In this document: piece after piece, positions 49,600-60,003 of the stretch
Numbering within the stretch: the stretch's first letter is position 1
Layout of the letters: each line of letters begins with the position of its first letter
NCBI GenBank assembly: GCA_019722365.1
Contig: JADFUC010000963.1
Span: 62,001 to 126,000, forward strand
Direction: 5' to 3'
Length of the DNA: 64,000 nt
Source: Lithospermum erythrorhizon
Taxonomy: Eukaryota; Streptophyta; Magnoliopsida; Boraginales; Boraginaceae
Translations under genes and position numbers: made by a program
The notes under the pieces: generated by a model
Seen by the model: the letters and a program-made list of their open reading frames with translations, nothing else
The model's database searches: none
What the model was told of the DNA's origin: nothing

Positions 49600-50430
49600 C
49601 AAGTCGCCTTAAAAATCAGCCAAAATCTACGTTCTCGATAGGAGCACTTTGATATTAACTAACAAATGAGAGATAATAAATCTAGTATTGAAGGGTTGGC
49701 TTCGCCCCAGTAAGCAGCATATGTTTAAGTATCAAGCGTGGCATATTAACCAATACATAAATTCAATATAGACCACATAACACGAATGCAAACAACTTAG
49801 TTCGGATGCTTGACTAGTAGATGGCAAAGAATCTTGAATCTGACTTTCCCGAGCAAGTTTTGTATGCATTCAGTTAATGCCTCTATTTATGCATACTCTT
49901 AACTCTCCCGATTGTTGTTAAAATTTCTTGGAGGCCTTGATGTATGTCATAGCCAGGCAGTTAGTGCACCGTCCTTTGGGGTAATCATCCGCTGGCCCAG
50001 CATACCCAATGTTTTATTAAATGCGTTTTCCGTTATAATACCCGTAACTCCATCGATATTGTACCGACAACCAAAAGCGCTCACCATTTATCATTATTAC
50101 CTTGATCGAGCGGATTCGCCGCTTGCTCTGTGATAGCGGGATCACCGTGCTAGTAAAAGTAGTAAATGTACTAAGTTTGGCATGATCCAAAAAGTGGAAT
50201 AAAAGATTACCCGTGGCCGCCTTGATTTCTCCTTCGTAAGTCATCCCGCCGTATCTTAGTACCTCCGCTCACTTACCGCCGAACTTCCTCCGCCATTCTT
50301 ACTACATGCTTAACACCACTCTTGTGGTGGTGAATGTGGTGGTGACCCTCATCTTGGACCTCCTCACCATTCTTGTTTACTTGATTCAGCCAATTTCCTT
50401 GTTTTTGGGAGCTCTTTTTGGTGCCATTTA
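49600..50430 (-). pseudogene. Second coding-like region of hAT copy 2, not recognised
   Basis: On the minus strand a basic start MAPKRAPKNKE near 50430 sits at the place of MALKNNKTDK in copy 1. A stop follows after a few codons, and the rest survives only as short open pieces (for example 50017-50244). Around 50280-50345 the sequence encodes a His-rich stretch from repeated CAC codons. No family was recognised. Confidence 0.4.
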
Positions 50431-50669
50431 GCAAATTGATACTAATATAATGTAATTAACTAATTGAAGATGATTTATAGAGGAATTGAGGTGAGTTTGA
50501 AATTTTGGTTTTGGGTTGAGATTGAGAATTGTGTTTCAATTGAATGTTTGGAACACCCATTAATCTAATTTTAAGCAAGCATTAGTGCAGATTACAAATA
50601 AACATTTCCGTTTAATCTAAAAATATGGCGAGAAAGTTTGGAGTTTTCGTTACGCCATTTTTCGGATAA

Positions 50670-50835
50670 ACGATGGTACCGTTTATTTATAACGATACTA
50701 CGTTAATCAAATGGCCAAACTTTACGCCATTTTTTAGGATTAGCGTGGTACCGTTTATTTGTAACGGTACCACGTTTAATCCTAAAAATGTGAAAATTCT
50801 TGCATCAATTTTTCGGATTAAGCGTGGTACGCGTG
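50670..50835. promoter_or_regulatory. GGTACC palindrome cluster, internal (hAT copy 2)
   Basis: Three exact GGTACC sites, as GGTACCGTTTAT and AACGGTACCACGTT, plus decayed ones. The position equals the internal cluster of copy 1. Confidence 0.45.
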
Positions 50836-50899
50836 GTGTAACGTGCAGCGTTTAATTCACTAAGTTTAAAAAAATAGAGTCTATTTATATGGAATAAAA

Positions 50900-53185
50900 T
50901 AACATTTTATTATTTTAAGCCGTTCACAGTTTATACTCGTGCGGGCGGGGAGTTTCACGTGAGTTTCCGTCGATAATAAAAAGTTATTAAGTTACAAAAC
51001 TACAATTCTAATCATCATAAATTAATTCATGCGGACTCTTTCTTTAGCCGGAGTCTTTTTGGCGTCTATTGTGTTGCTCTGCTTACGTCTTCTTCAATTT
51101 CTTAGCAATGTCACTAAGATCATCGAACATATCTTTTCTTTCCGTTCCGTAGCCGTGTCTTTATCTTGCATCCTATGCTTTCGACCGTAGATCGATCTGA
51201 CGTCTTGTATGCGTACTTGATCGCCCGAGCTTGTAAGTCTTGAGCGTCTTTGAGTGTATTGTAGCTTCCTTGTCTTTAAATCTTGGATTGGCTGGCTATT
51301 GTCGACGTAGGGATAGAAAATATTTCTTTTGCCGTCTTAGATAAGACCGGAAAACAAGGCTTCTTGCTCGCCCGCCATTTTAATATATCAAAAGTTTTTA
51401 TCGTTATATTGTTGATTCAAAGGATTAGTAGATAAATATTGAGTTAACTTCATTCGTGTCTTGTGGAGGCGATTGGATCTATTTCACCTAAAGCTTGTAG
51501 CAGCATTTCTAAGGTAGTCGTATTTGACCGTATTTTAACTCCGTGCGGGCCACATTAAAACTTTACTCTTGAAGGTGTGGCACTTACGCATCCCATACAT
51601 GATTGGTATTTGCTATACATATTATACATATACGTTTCAATTCCATCTTTCCATTTTTGAACATCAAAACTCTTTAGTTACGGATTAAAGGGTAGTAAAG
51701 ATTCATAATACGATTTCACATAGAAATTAAAATGCTTTAATTTAGCGTTAGGATCGAGATTATCACAGGTGCGTAGCCATGTGGGATAGGATGAAAATAT
51801 TTTAAAAACTTATCTTTCATATTAGGAATCATATCTCACAGCAACATAATCATTTTCTATGTTTAGTCATATGAATGGAAGATTAACGACACATTCTAAA
51901 GCAAGATGAATATTTGGCTCGGTTGAGTTAGAAAAACTTAGTATAATCTTTAAGTGGCTCACAAAACTTAAGTAATTCATAACGATGTTTCCAATTAGTA
52001 TATGTGAGTGGTGCATGTGCTACCGCTGATCGAACTTTATACTTCTCACTAAAATGGAGATTTCTTCATACTCTACATATATCTGTGAACTAGTAGATAA
52101 ATGAAATCGAGTTCCGTCTAGTTTAACGTCAAAATTAATTTCTTAAACTTCTTACGGAAGCTTCAACCATTTTTTATATTCAATAGCTGCTTACCACCTT
52201 GTTCTTTCAACAAAATTAACGGCTTTGCAATTGGTAAAATAAGCCGTCCCCGAACAACTTTTTATTCCGTCTTTATGACAGGTGAAGGACGTGACATAAA
52301 CATCTAACATGAAAAAGTTCACTAAAATCCGGTTTAATAGGCCTCTTTAATTTTTCGATTGAAACGGTATTAGCGGACGCATTATCAAATGAAATTGAAG
52401 TAATCTTATTCAAACATTTGTAATCATTGGCACATGCGAGTATACCTTCCGAAATTTGAATATTGTTATGTTTATGTCGATCTAAAATATATAATTCTTA
52501 ACTGCGAGACCAATCTTGTCCAATCCAATGACATGTTACACACATTATATCAAAAATCCAAAGACACCAATATCACTAGTCAAACACATTTTATAAGGCA
52601 AATTCATAAGAGTGTTACCTAGAAGATCTCTTTCATTTTTAAAATATTTAAAAGCATAGGTTCGTAAAGTAGTACGGGGGATACGTATAGCTCGGGGATT
52701 AACGACATTTTGAATCCATTTAGTAAAACGCCATCCATCCACCGATGATTAAAGGCAAAAGAACTACCGATTACAAATTTCATAGTTCAATCCGCATAAG
52801 CTAAGATGCTAAAAAAAAAGTTCTTACGGGTTTGGATATCCCGATAGTTCGCTTGTGTACCGCCTCACGCTTGTATCTTTAGTGATGCTTTATGACCATT
52901 AGGGTAATACATGAATGGCCAGGTTCCCTTTACCCTTCCGTTTTCAGCTGATAGAGTAGCCTTACAGATTTATACAAGTTCTTAGTTTGTTTTCACGGTC
53001 TCCATTAAAATATTTCCAAATCCATGAAGTTTTTTTCCTTTAAATTAGTAGTATCAAGTAGCGTAGATTAGAGAGTTAATGGTATTCGGCCCGTGATCAT
53101 CGTCCTCAAATTAACATAATCATTAGACATAGACATACTAAGCTGCTTTGCTTTGAACATTTTACCCGAATTACGTTTTGATGCC
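50900..53185 (-). pseudogene. hAT transposase remnant (copy 2)
   Basis: Nucleotide-level counterpart of the copy 1 transposase. The 3' block (about 50900-51330) matches 16570-16990 and the start lies near 53185 (MASKRNSGK). Between them are the segment matching 'tcaaatgaaattgaagtaat' (52387) and a BED-like region (about 52790-52930, FMYYPNGHKAS). It is broken by many indels; no product is expected. Confidence 0.75.
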
Positions 53186-53459
53186 ATTAATTTAAAGCAA
53201 AAAATATCGCAATTTATAAAAAGTTGGTAAATAATACCGGAGCAGATGAACGTATAGGATTGTAATTTGGAATGAAATGACCAGCCTTGAATAGAATCAT
53301 AAATTTCAATATATTCTTGATATAAGATTTTGAGATTGCTTGTTATTGCTTTGAGGTTGCTTACAAATGATTGTGGTGTGAGAAATGAATGAGGTATTAT
53401 CCTTTTATAAAGGCCTCTTTTGACTTTCTGGCTTGATAAGCATTAGTAGCGTTTGATTT

Positions 53460-53690
53460 AAAGCGGTACCACGTTTATTACAGCGGCTATATAGCGGCTA
53501 TTTTGTATAAGCGTGGTAGCGTTTAAATCGAAAGCGTTACCCACGTTTATACAATAACGTTATTAAACTATATACGTTCTGAAACTAGTAGTTGGTTTAA
53601 CAAAGCGTGGTACCGTTTAAAACTAACGGTACCGCGTTTGTTCGGAAGACAAGCGTGAGTACTTAGTTAGATAGCGGTACCACGTTAAAA
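53460..53690. promoter_or_regulatory. GGTACC palindrome cluster, right subterminal (hAT copy 2)
   Basis: Four exact GGTACC sites with the same GTTTA / ACG flanks as in copy 1, plus decayed members. It lies between the transposase start and the right terminus. Confidence 0.5.
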
Positions 53691-53834
53691 ACCGTCGAGG
53701 CCCATAAAAGTGGGCCTCGAGCAGGAATAGGGCAGAGTACCCACTGCGGCCCGGCCGGCCGATTCGTTAAGGGGCCTCAGCCGTCAGGCAATGTTGCAGA
53801 GCTGGCCCGGTTAGTTAGCATGACTAATTCACGA

Positions 53835-56450
53835 ATCCAAGCGTGAATGGACTCGGTAAAATCTAAATTTGGACACGTGATCCCGTTATACTTAAATTTA
53901 GTTGGGCAGAGGCCGATTCGCGAATTCCAGAAACTGCCTCACGTCCGATTCTCCTTTCATTTCGAAATCACTCCACCTCCGTTACTCCGCCCATGACGGC
54001 AGAACCGCTCACAATCACGATTCACTTTGATTTCTCCGCCCATGAGCCGCGCCTCAGCTTCCAGCTAAAAAATGGAAAAAAGAAAAAAACTTATCTGTCC
54101 AATCCAAAATTGATTAGATGCTGACAAAAAGGTACATTTTAATTATGAATTTATGTTTTTATTTAAGTTAAAATTTAGATTTTGTACTAAGTTTACTTTA
54201 ATTTTGAGAATTATTGACATTTTAGTTATGAATTTATATTTTCATTTCTTATTTTGTAAATTAGGGTTTACTTTTTGTGTTTTGATATATCGTTCACGAT
54301 TTTGTGATTTTGATTATGCGTCTTATTAAAGAAAATTGAGTTTGTTCTAAGTTTGATATGTTGTTATTTGAAAGGATTAATTTCATAAATATCTATTTAT
54401 ATAATTGACTTTTAATTATGAATTATATTTTCATTCTTGATACGCAAGTAGAGTTTACTTTTAAATGAAGCCATTAACAAGTAAAATAATAGCATTGATA
54501 CATCAAGTTTCCGTTATCCGGATTCGGAAATAGTCGAATCACTTTTGGGTTGTTATCTTGTATATTCTTGAGTAGAGAAGTATGCTTAACTTAGAAGTCG
54601 TTGGCAAGAAGACTAGGACTAATAATATAACCCCATTTTATGAAGTTGTCTTTTCCTTAGATTCACAAAAGTTGTATATTTTTTGTAAATTTTATTCAGA
54701 TATAACAAAAGTTTATATATTTTTTGTGAATTTTATAAATATACATTATATAATAAAAGTTTATTGGTAATTAATTTTTAATTTTGTGATTTTGATTATG
54801 CGCTCTTATTAAAAATTAGGGTTTGTTACAAATGGATAATAAATATCTTCATTTTCATTTGAATATATACATTATAATTACTTCAAATCTAGATTTTATG
54901 TAGATTCAGAAAAGTTCTATCTGTTTTTTGTGAATTTTATATTGATATAACAAAAGTTCTATACGTTTTTTGTGAATTTCATAAATATAGTGAAAAATAA
55001 CATAAGTATTCAACTTCTAGAATTTGATTGATCTTGATTTTACACATGTTCTTAAAATTATCTTAGTTTATTAGTACCCATTAAAGTTAGAATTATTTGG
55101 TGGAATTTCTATATGTTATTTGATGTTATTTAGATAAAGATTTGATTTAGCAAAAGAAAACAACTTCTTAATTTATTCATTTTCTTGTTTGACTTAGAAA
55201 CTTTGATGGATGTGTTTTGGTTGTTAAAATGGAATTCATTTTGTAATGTTGTAAATACGATTTAGTTTGAGTGCATTTGGATTTTGGTGATGATCGAGTG
55301 AACTACGTGGCGTGTTTCATTGTTTCTATTTGTTGGTAATTTTTTTCTTTTTTTGTAGTCCCAGAGTGTTTTAGTATTAGTAATTAGTTACTTTAAAATT
55401 TCATAATAAGTTGTAGTTGGTCTTATTACTGCCAACAAATTTTGCTAGATTTTCAAAAATATAATAATAATTTTATGCATTGGGTATAAATGCAAGGAAT
55501 TAGACATGTTTTGTGATAATAATATTTGGAGTGCATATATATAAATATTTTTGCACATTCTCATAGATGTTCACAAATCCTATATTGATCGTAACAAAAT
55601 CAAGAAAATAAAGGTTCCTTTGAATGATTTAAAACTGACACTTGAAGGCGATAAAGATGAAGGTCGGAATACTTGAGAAGAAAAGGTAAGCGTAGATGCC
55701 GATTAAGAAAGTTTTCAACTTTGTTGACGAGCTAAAAGAACATCCAAATGCAGAATTTAAGAATAAAGAGTGCATTACAAAAGTAGGTTTGGGTATTTTT
55801 AAATTGTAAGCCGCTTTAAGTCAACTTCATTACTTCTTGGGTGGGTGGTATGCTGAAGAATTTTGAGGCGGGCTTGACTGCCCGAATCAGTCACGCAGTG
55901 TGAGCTCTAAAAATCACAGAAAATGATGTCCAAAGAGTTAATGCGACTCGTAGGGGTAATAAGCTAATAAATTTGAAAGAATGTACAAGGTTGGCCCTTA
56001 GGGAGGCCAGAAGGAAAGGCTTGGCTACTATCTTTGTGAAGACCAACAAGGTTTAAAGACTATATTTGAAGCCAGCCGATGTAAGAGAGGATAACAAATG
56101 AAGAAACCTGGTTTAGGAGCTTTTTTATATTTGATGTCAACCTTGTTTTGCCCCCAAAATTGCCCTGAGATTTCGCTCAAGTACGCAAATATCCTTAATT
56201 ATAGAGAGCAAATTCGAACATATAATTAGTGTGAACATGTCTTACAACATGTTTGCAAAGAGCTTGAAAAACGAACAAGCAAATACCCGAAGGCAGATTT
56301 CCATTTCCTATTGGTAAGTCTTACTTTATATTGTCCGACACGTTTGTTTAATTTAACATGATTGATTTGGGTTGATTTTAGCTAATGGTGATAATAAAGA
56401 TGTTACTTTTGATCCTTAGTTAATAATCTAGAGTCTTCATTAAATTTGAT
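53835..56450. other. Flank of hAT copy 2 and AT-rich DNA with dispersed direct repeats
   Basis: 53900-54070 is GC-balanced; a 43-codon frame from an ATG near 53993 (MTAEPLTITIHFDFSAHEPR) is not supported. Two direct-repeat sets follow: 'attttgtgattttgattatgcg' at 54298 and 54783, and 'ttttttgtgaattttata' words at 54678-54740 and 54913-54990. 55600-56300 on the plus strand has broken coding-like stretches (KKVFNFVDELKEHPN; NATRRGNKLINLKECTRLAL) that I cannot assign. Confidence 0.4.
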
Positions 56451-56469
56451 TACTATTGATTTTGAGGAG

Positions 56470-58600
56470 TTACATTTGAGTTGTGAATCTTTGTGAGAAC
56501 TTTCTTGTTTTGATTTGTGAAATTTTGTTCGAGTGAATTTGGATTAATTTATAAGTTTTGTTGGATTTGATTAGTATTGATTCTGAGAAGATGCATTTGA
56601 GTGAGGAAAGGTATGAAGCTACTATTTCCATAACTTTCAAAATATGTCGACAAAAAAATCCCAATTGACAAACATACGATACTCACAACTAATCTTTTTT
56701 TGTTCAAAATCAATCACCACACTCCTTTCATCAATTCTCGACTTAGGATCAATAGGATTCTCCATTTTGTATACACAGAAAGTCTTTGAGTTACCATTAT
56801 CTTTGATCACCAAATGTTCACAATAATAAGCATGAATAATCTCAAACTCATTATGGATTTTTTTTTAAAATAGAAAGGGTATGAACTTGGGCAGCCTGGG
56901 TCATGATGGAAGAATGAAAAAAATGATTTTTTGGCAAAAACTGAATACCACAAAAATTGCTATCTTTCTCTGCACATTGCAATCGACTAACCATGGTATT
57001 AAATCTTTCAAAGAATTTAGACAAAGAATAGTTATACTTAATATACTTCCTAACCAAAGAATTGAATGATTCACTTACCTGAATACTTTTCAATCCAGCA
57101 GTGAAATGACTTTTCACCCAAGCAGAACACCACTACTCTTTATATCCTCGAATGAATGACAACCAGCTGATTTGATCCATATCTTTTTTAGAAAAACACT
57201 TTGCCACCATTTTGTCCCAATTAAAATCAAATTCCCTAGGCGAATCGGTTGTCGGGGAAATGAAGTTCGTTTATGATTTACATTATCGACATAACATCAC
57301 AGGTTTTTCTTAGCATTTCGTGTGCCATGAACCTGTGCCAGGAAAACACTAGAAGGCATCCTTGCTTCAAGCGGCGGCATGGATAGCTTGACATTGATAC
57401 GTGAGAAATTACAGAATCTTCTCGCTTGTACACTCAAAAATATGGAAACGACTATCGAAAATTATCAACATCGTTGAATAATAAAAGCGGCGCCAAAAAG
57501 GCATATTTGACGGTGATGATTAAAACCCAAATAAAACACGATTAAGAAAATGAAATAAAATAAATTTAAAATATCTGCCATAGATGAATAAAATAACTTT
57601 GAATAAAAAGAAATGTGACAACATTGTAAATGTACAAAACTATATCGACCGTTAGTGAATGTATAAATATGATAACATTTTAGTGCGGAACGCCATAAAA
57701 ATTCTAACATATTAGTGCAAACTGTACAAAAGTATGTCAACATTTTAGTACATGCACAAAAAGATGTCAACGTATTAGTGCAAACATACAAAATTATACT
57801 AACATATTGCTGCAAATGTACAAAATTATGACAACAGATTTGTGCAAAAAACAAATGTGAACGTTAAACAATGTGAATTGTAAAAGTAAATCTTTTCTCT
57901 AAACGGCTTACCTGAAGGCGGTATTGTTTGTCCAGAAAAGTTATTATCAAAAGTGGTATATCACCAAAGCGGGCATAGTCGGATCACCGTAATCACGTCG
58001 GACCAAAATGTACTAGCAGAAACACTGCCGGAATCAAATTATGCAGAGAATAGAAATAATTAGGCGTGTTCAATGACTCTGGCTTTGAAGTATTCAAGCA
58101 AAACGTGATACTTCTCAAAGTCCTCCCAGCGAGTTGCCTCGCGTAGAAGAAAATTCTTCAAATCGATAGATAAAACCAACCTTAGCAACACCTTTACCGT
58201 ACGGTTAAATAGTTCAAACGAGGCCGATTTGGAATTAGCTTGACGTTAACCATAACAACAACAACTTGAATAGAATTAATTTTCGGATGCAACAAATGAG
58301 AGTGCTCCTTTGGATGAAGCAAGGATGACATGTTCATCATTCAAGCCCAATAATCTATAGAAACGTTCATCTCATGCTTGAAACCTAATGTCAGCATCAC
58401 ATCCTATGCGAACTTCAACCTTTTCCCTAAATGATTCCTCCTCAAAACCTTCAACAGAATCAACTTTGAAGTCATTTTAAGGATTTAAAGCACTACCTTT
58501 CTTGAACCCTCTCTTATTACAATTACAGTGCAAATAAAATGGAATGTCGATTTTCTTCTTTACAGAATCCTTAAAACTATGCCAATGTTTCGAACAACGA
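56470..58600 (-). pseudogene. FAR1/FHY3-like (MULE-type) transposase remnant
   Basis: FAR1/FHY3 proteins derive from Mutator-like transposases; free copies are MULE transposons. Minus-strand pieces in 5' to 3' order: about 58470-58570, HSFKDSVKKKIDIPFYLHCN and then a KRGFKK segment, like the FAR1 DNA-binding region; about 58200-58340, FYRLLGLNDEHVILASSK in shifted frames; 57060-57250, EFDFNWDKMVAKCF, then a stop and SHFTAGLKSIQVSESFNSLV (57117 on), the FAR1 transposase signature around SESFNS; 56640-56830, a pre-SWIM region ISCEYRMFVNW; and 56600-56664, FFCRHILKVMEIV, the SWIM zinc finger. Stops and frameshifts are frequent and a repeat array sits in the middle (57610-57850). Whether this was a transposon or a host FRS gene cannot be decided here. 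Confidence 0.7.
57610..57850. repeat. Degenerate tandem repeat, unit about 35 bp, roughly 6-7 copies
   Basis: The repeating core is 'tgtacaaaa' + 'tatgtcaacat' + 'attagtgcaaa' with variation. Read in reverse it gives the Cys/Thr-rich open frame at 57465-57854, which is therefore a repeat artefact. A related, more decayed block is at about 58836-58960. Confidence 0.7.
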
Positions 58601-59900
58601 AACCAGGTTGCATAACTTTTATAGAAGTTATATGTAGAGCTACATCAGGAAATGTCAAGTTTTCCCAAGTTGATTTATCTTAGGAGCAATATTCTTAAAA
58701 AGATTTAGACTTCGGCCGATGACAACAAGAAGCGCCAATAACCAACGATAAGCTACCTTCAACCATAATTAACAAAAGCACCTAAAAATAGATTGTAGAT
58801 CATTGAAGGCGACTCATAATACATCATTTCCAATTGTACAAAGTACAAAAATATGTTATTAGATTTGTGCATAATACGTAAAATATGTCAATATATTTGT
58901 ACAAAATACAAATATGTCACTTTGATATGTACCAATTGAAAGTATAAAAATATGTCAATAGTCCCATATCCCAAAATGAATGTCAAGTTTGATTTCAAAT
59001 TATTATTTTAATAGAAACATACATTAAAACACATGAGGTCAAAACTGATATAATCAAGCATGAATATTCAAAATTGAATAGAGAAAAAATGGAATATTAA
59101 ATGATTACAATTAGATGAATTCTATATGTTAATATAACTGAAAATAAAAAGAGGATTATATAGAAGAAAATTTGGAAAAAAAAACGAAGAAGAAAATGGG
59201 CGGCAGAGAAAGGTCGGCGGAAGTAGAACGTCGACGAATAAATAATGGAAGAAGTAACAATTTCGATCGAAATGGATGAACCACGACGAAGGCGGAGGCA
59301 AAAGCGTGAAGGCAGAGGAGTGAAGGCGGAGGTGGAGGCGGAACAGATTAGGTATGTTTTGTTTTTTGTTTAAATATGTAATTAATTGCAACGAGGTCCT
59401 TCAATTTTATAAAATTATGAATCGACCCTGCACAGTTTGTACAGATCGGAACCTTGCATAGTACCCAAACTTTTTACCATATGATTGGCTTAATTTTGTA
59501 ACAACGTGTGTAAATCTTCAAATTTTGAAATTAAATTTGTTGATAAATCTTCTAAATTTTAAACTAAAAATTGTTTTGTATTTGTTGTATAGTATATTTA
59601 AAGAAAAATATATTAATAAATTGTCCTTTCAACTTACATCACTATTGATATATTAATTTTTATTTAACTTCTTGTTATATATGTTAACTAATGAAGCAAA
59701 ATTAATCATTTAGATTAGCTATAACGGCCACACGCCCACAAGTATATATATTACTCGTAATGACGAGTCTCAAAGGATGAATCTGTCATCCTATGGTCCA
59801 CATGCGCTCATACGCTTGAGCAACACGAGGAAATAAAATTGTGGGATGTGTCTTAGCTAGTCATAGAATTGATAATTATCAGTTAACCAACTCAATACAA
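58601..59900. other. Flank of the FAR1/MULE remnant
   Basis: AT-rich apart from a purine-rich GC patch at 59180-59345 ('ggcggaggcaaaagcg', 'ggcggaggtggaggcgga'). No gene recognised. Confidence 0.45.
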
Positions 59901-59909
59901 AGATGCTCT

Positions 59910-60003
59910 TATTAAAAGTCGAACGCATGATGCACGAGAATGAGATAGTTGACACCACAATCTCTCAACTCTTTAACAACTACTGTATGCTATATCCGAA
60001 CGA
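59910..60003 (+). repeat. Dispersed repeat, copy 1
   Basis: Shares 'gttgacaccacaat' then 'aactcttta' and 'gctatatccgaa' with 62911-62956. It is a short fragment of an unidentified interspersed repeat. Confidence 0.55.

Larger units (their letters stand above)
48617..53826 (-). mobile_element. hAT-superfamily DNA transposon, copy 2 (5.2 kb, degenerate)
   Basis: The left end is TAGACATGTGGCTA and the right end, read backwards, TAGTCATGCTAAC. The element is flanked by ATTCACAG (48609-48616) and ATTCACGA (53827-53834), a hAT-type 8-bp target duplication with two changed bases. GC-rich GGCCGG ends lie at 48640-48800 and 53695-53815. Internal order matches copy 1: second coding-like region (about 49600-50430), GGTACC cluster (50670-50835), transposase (about 50900-53180, minus) and GGTACC cluster (53460-53690). 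The lengths differ by only about 100 bp. The transposase start reads MASKRNSGKMFKAKQ near 53185. Many small indels distinguish the copies and no long frame survives. CATG in place of CGTG in the terminal repeat suggests CpG decay. Confidence 0.87.

Noticed and set aside
57465..57854. Cys-rich 129-codon minus frame resembling a secreted cysteine-rich protein
   Set aside because: The cysteine pattern comes from a 35-bp DNA tandem repeat, not a conserved peptide.
58240..58270. Repeated 'acaacaacaa' tract as a microsatellite of interest
   Set aside because: Too short and common.
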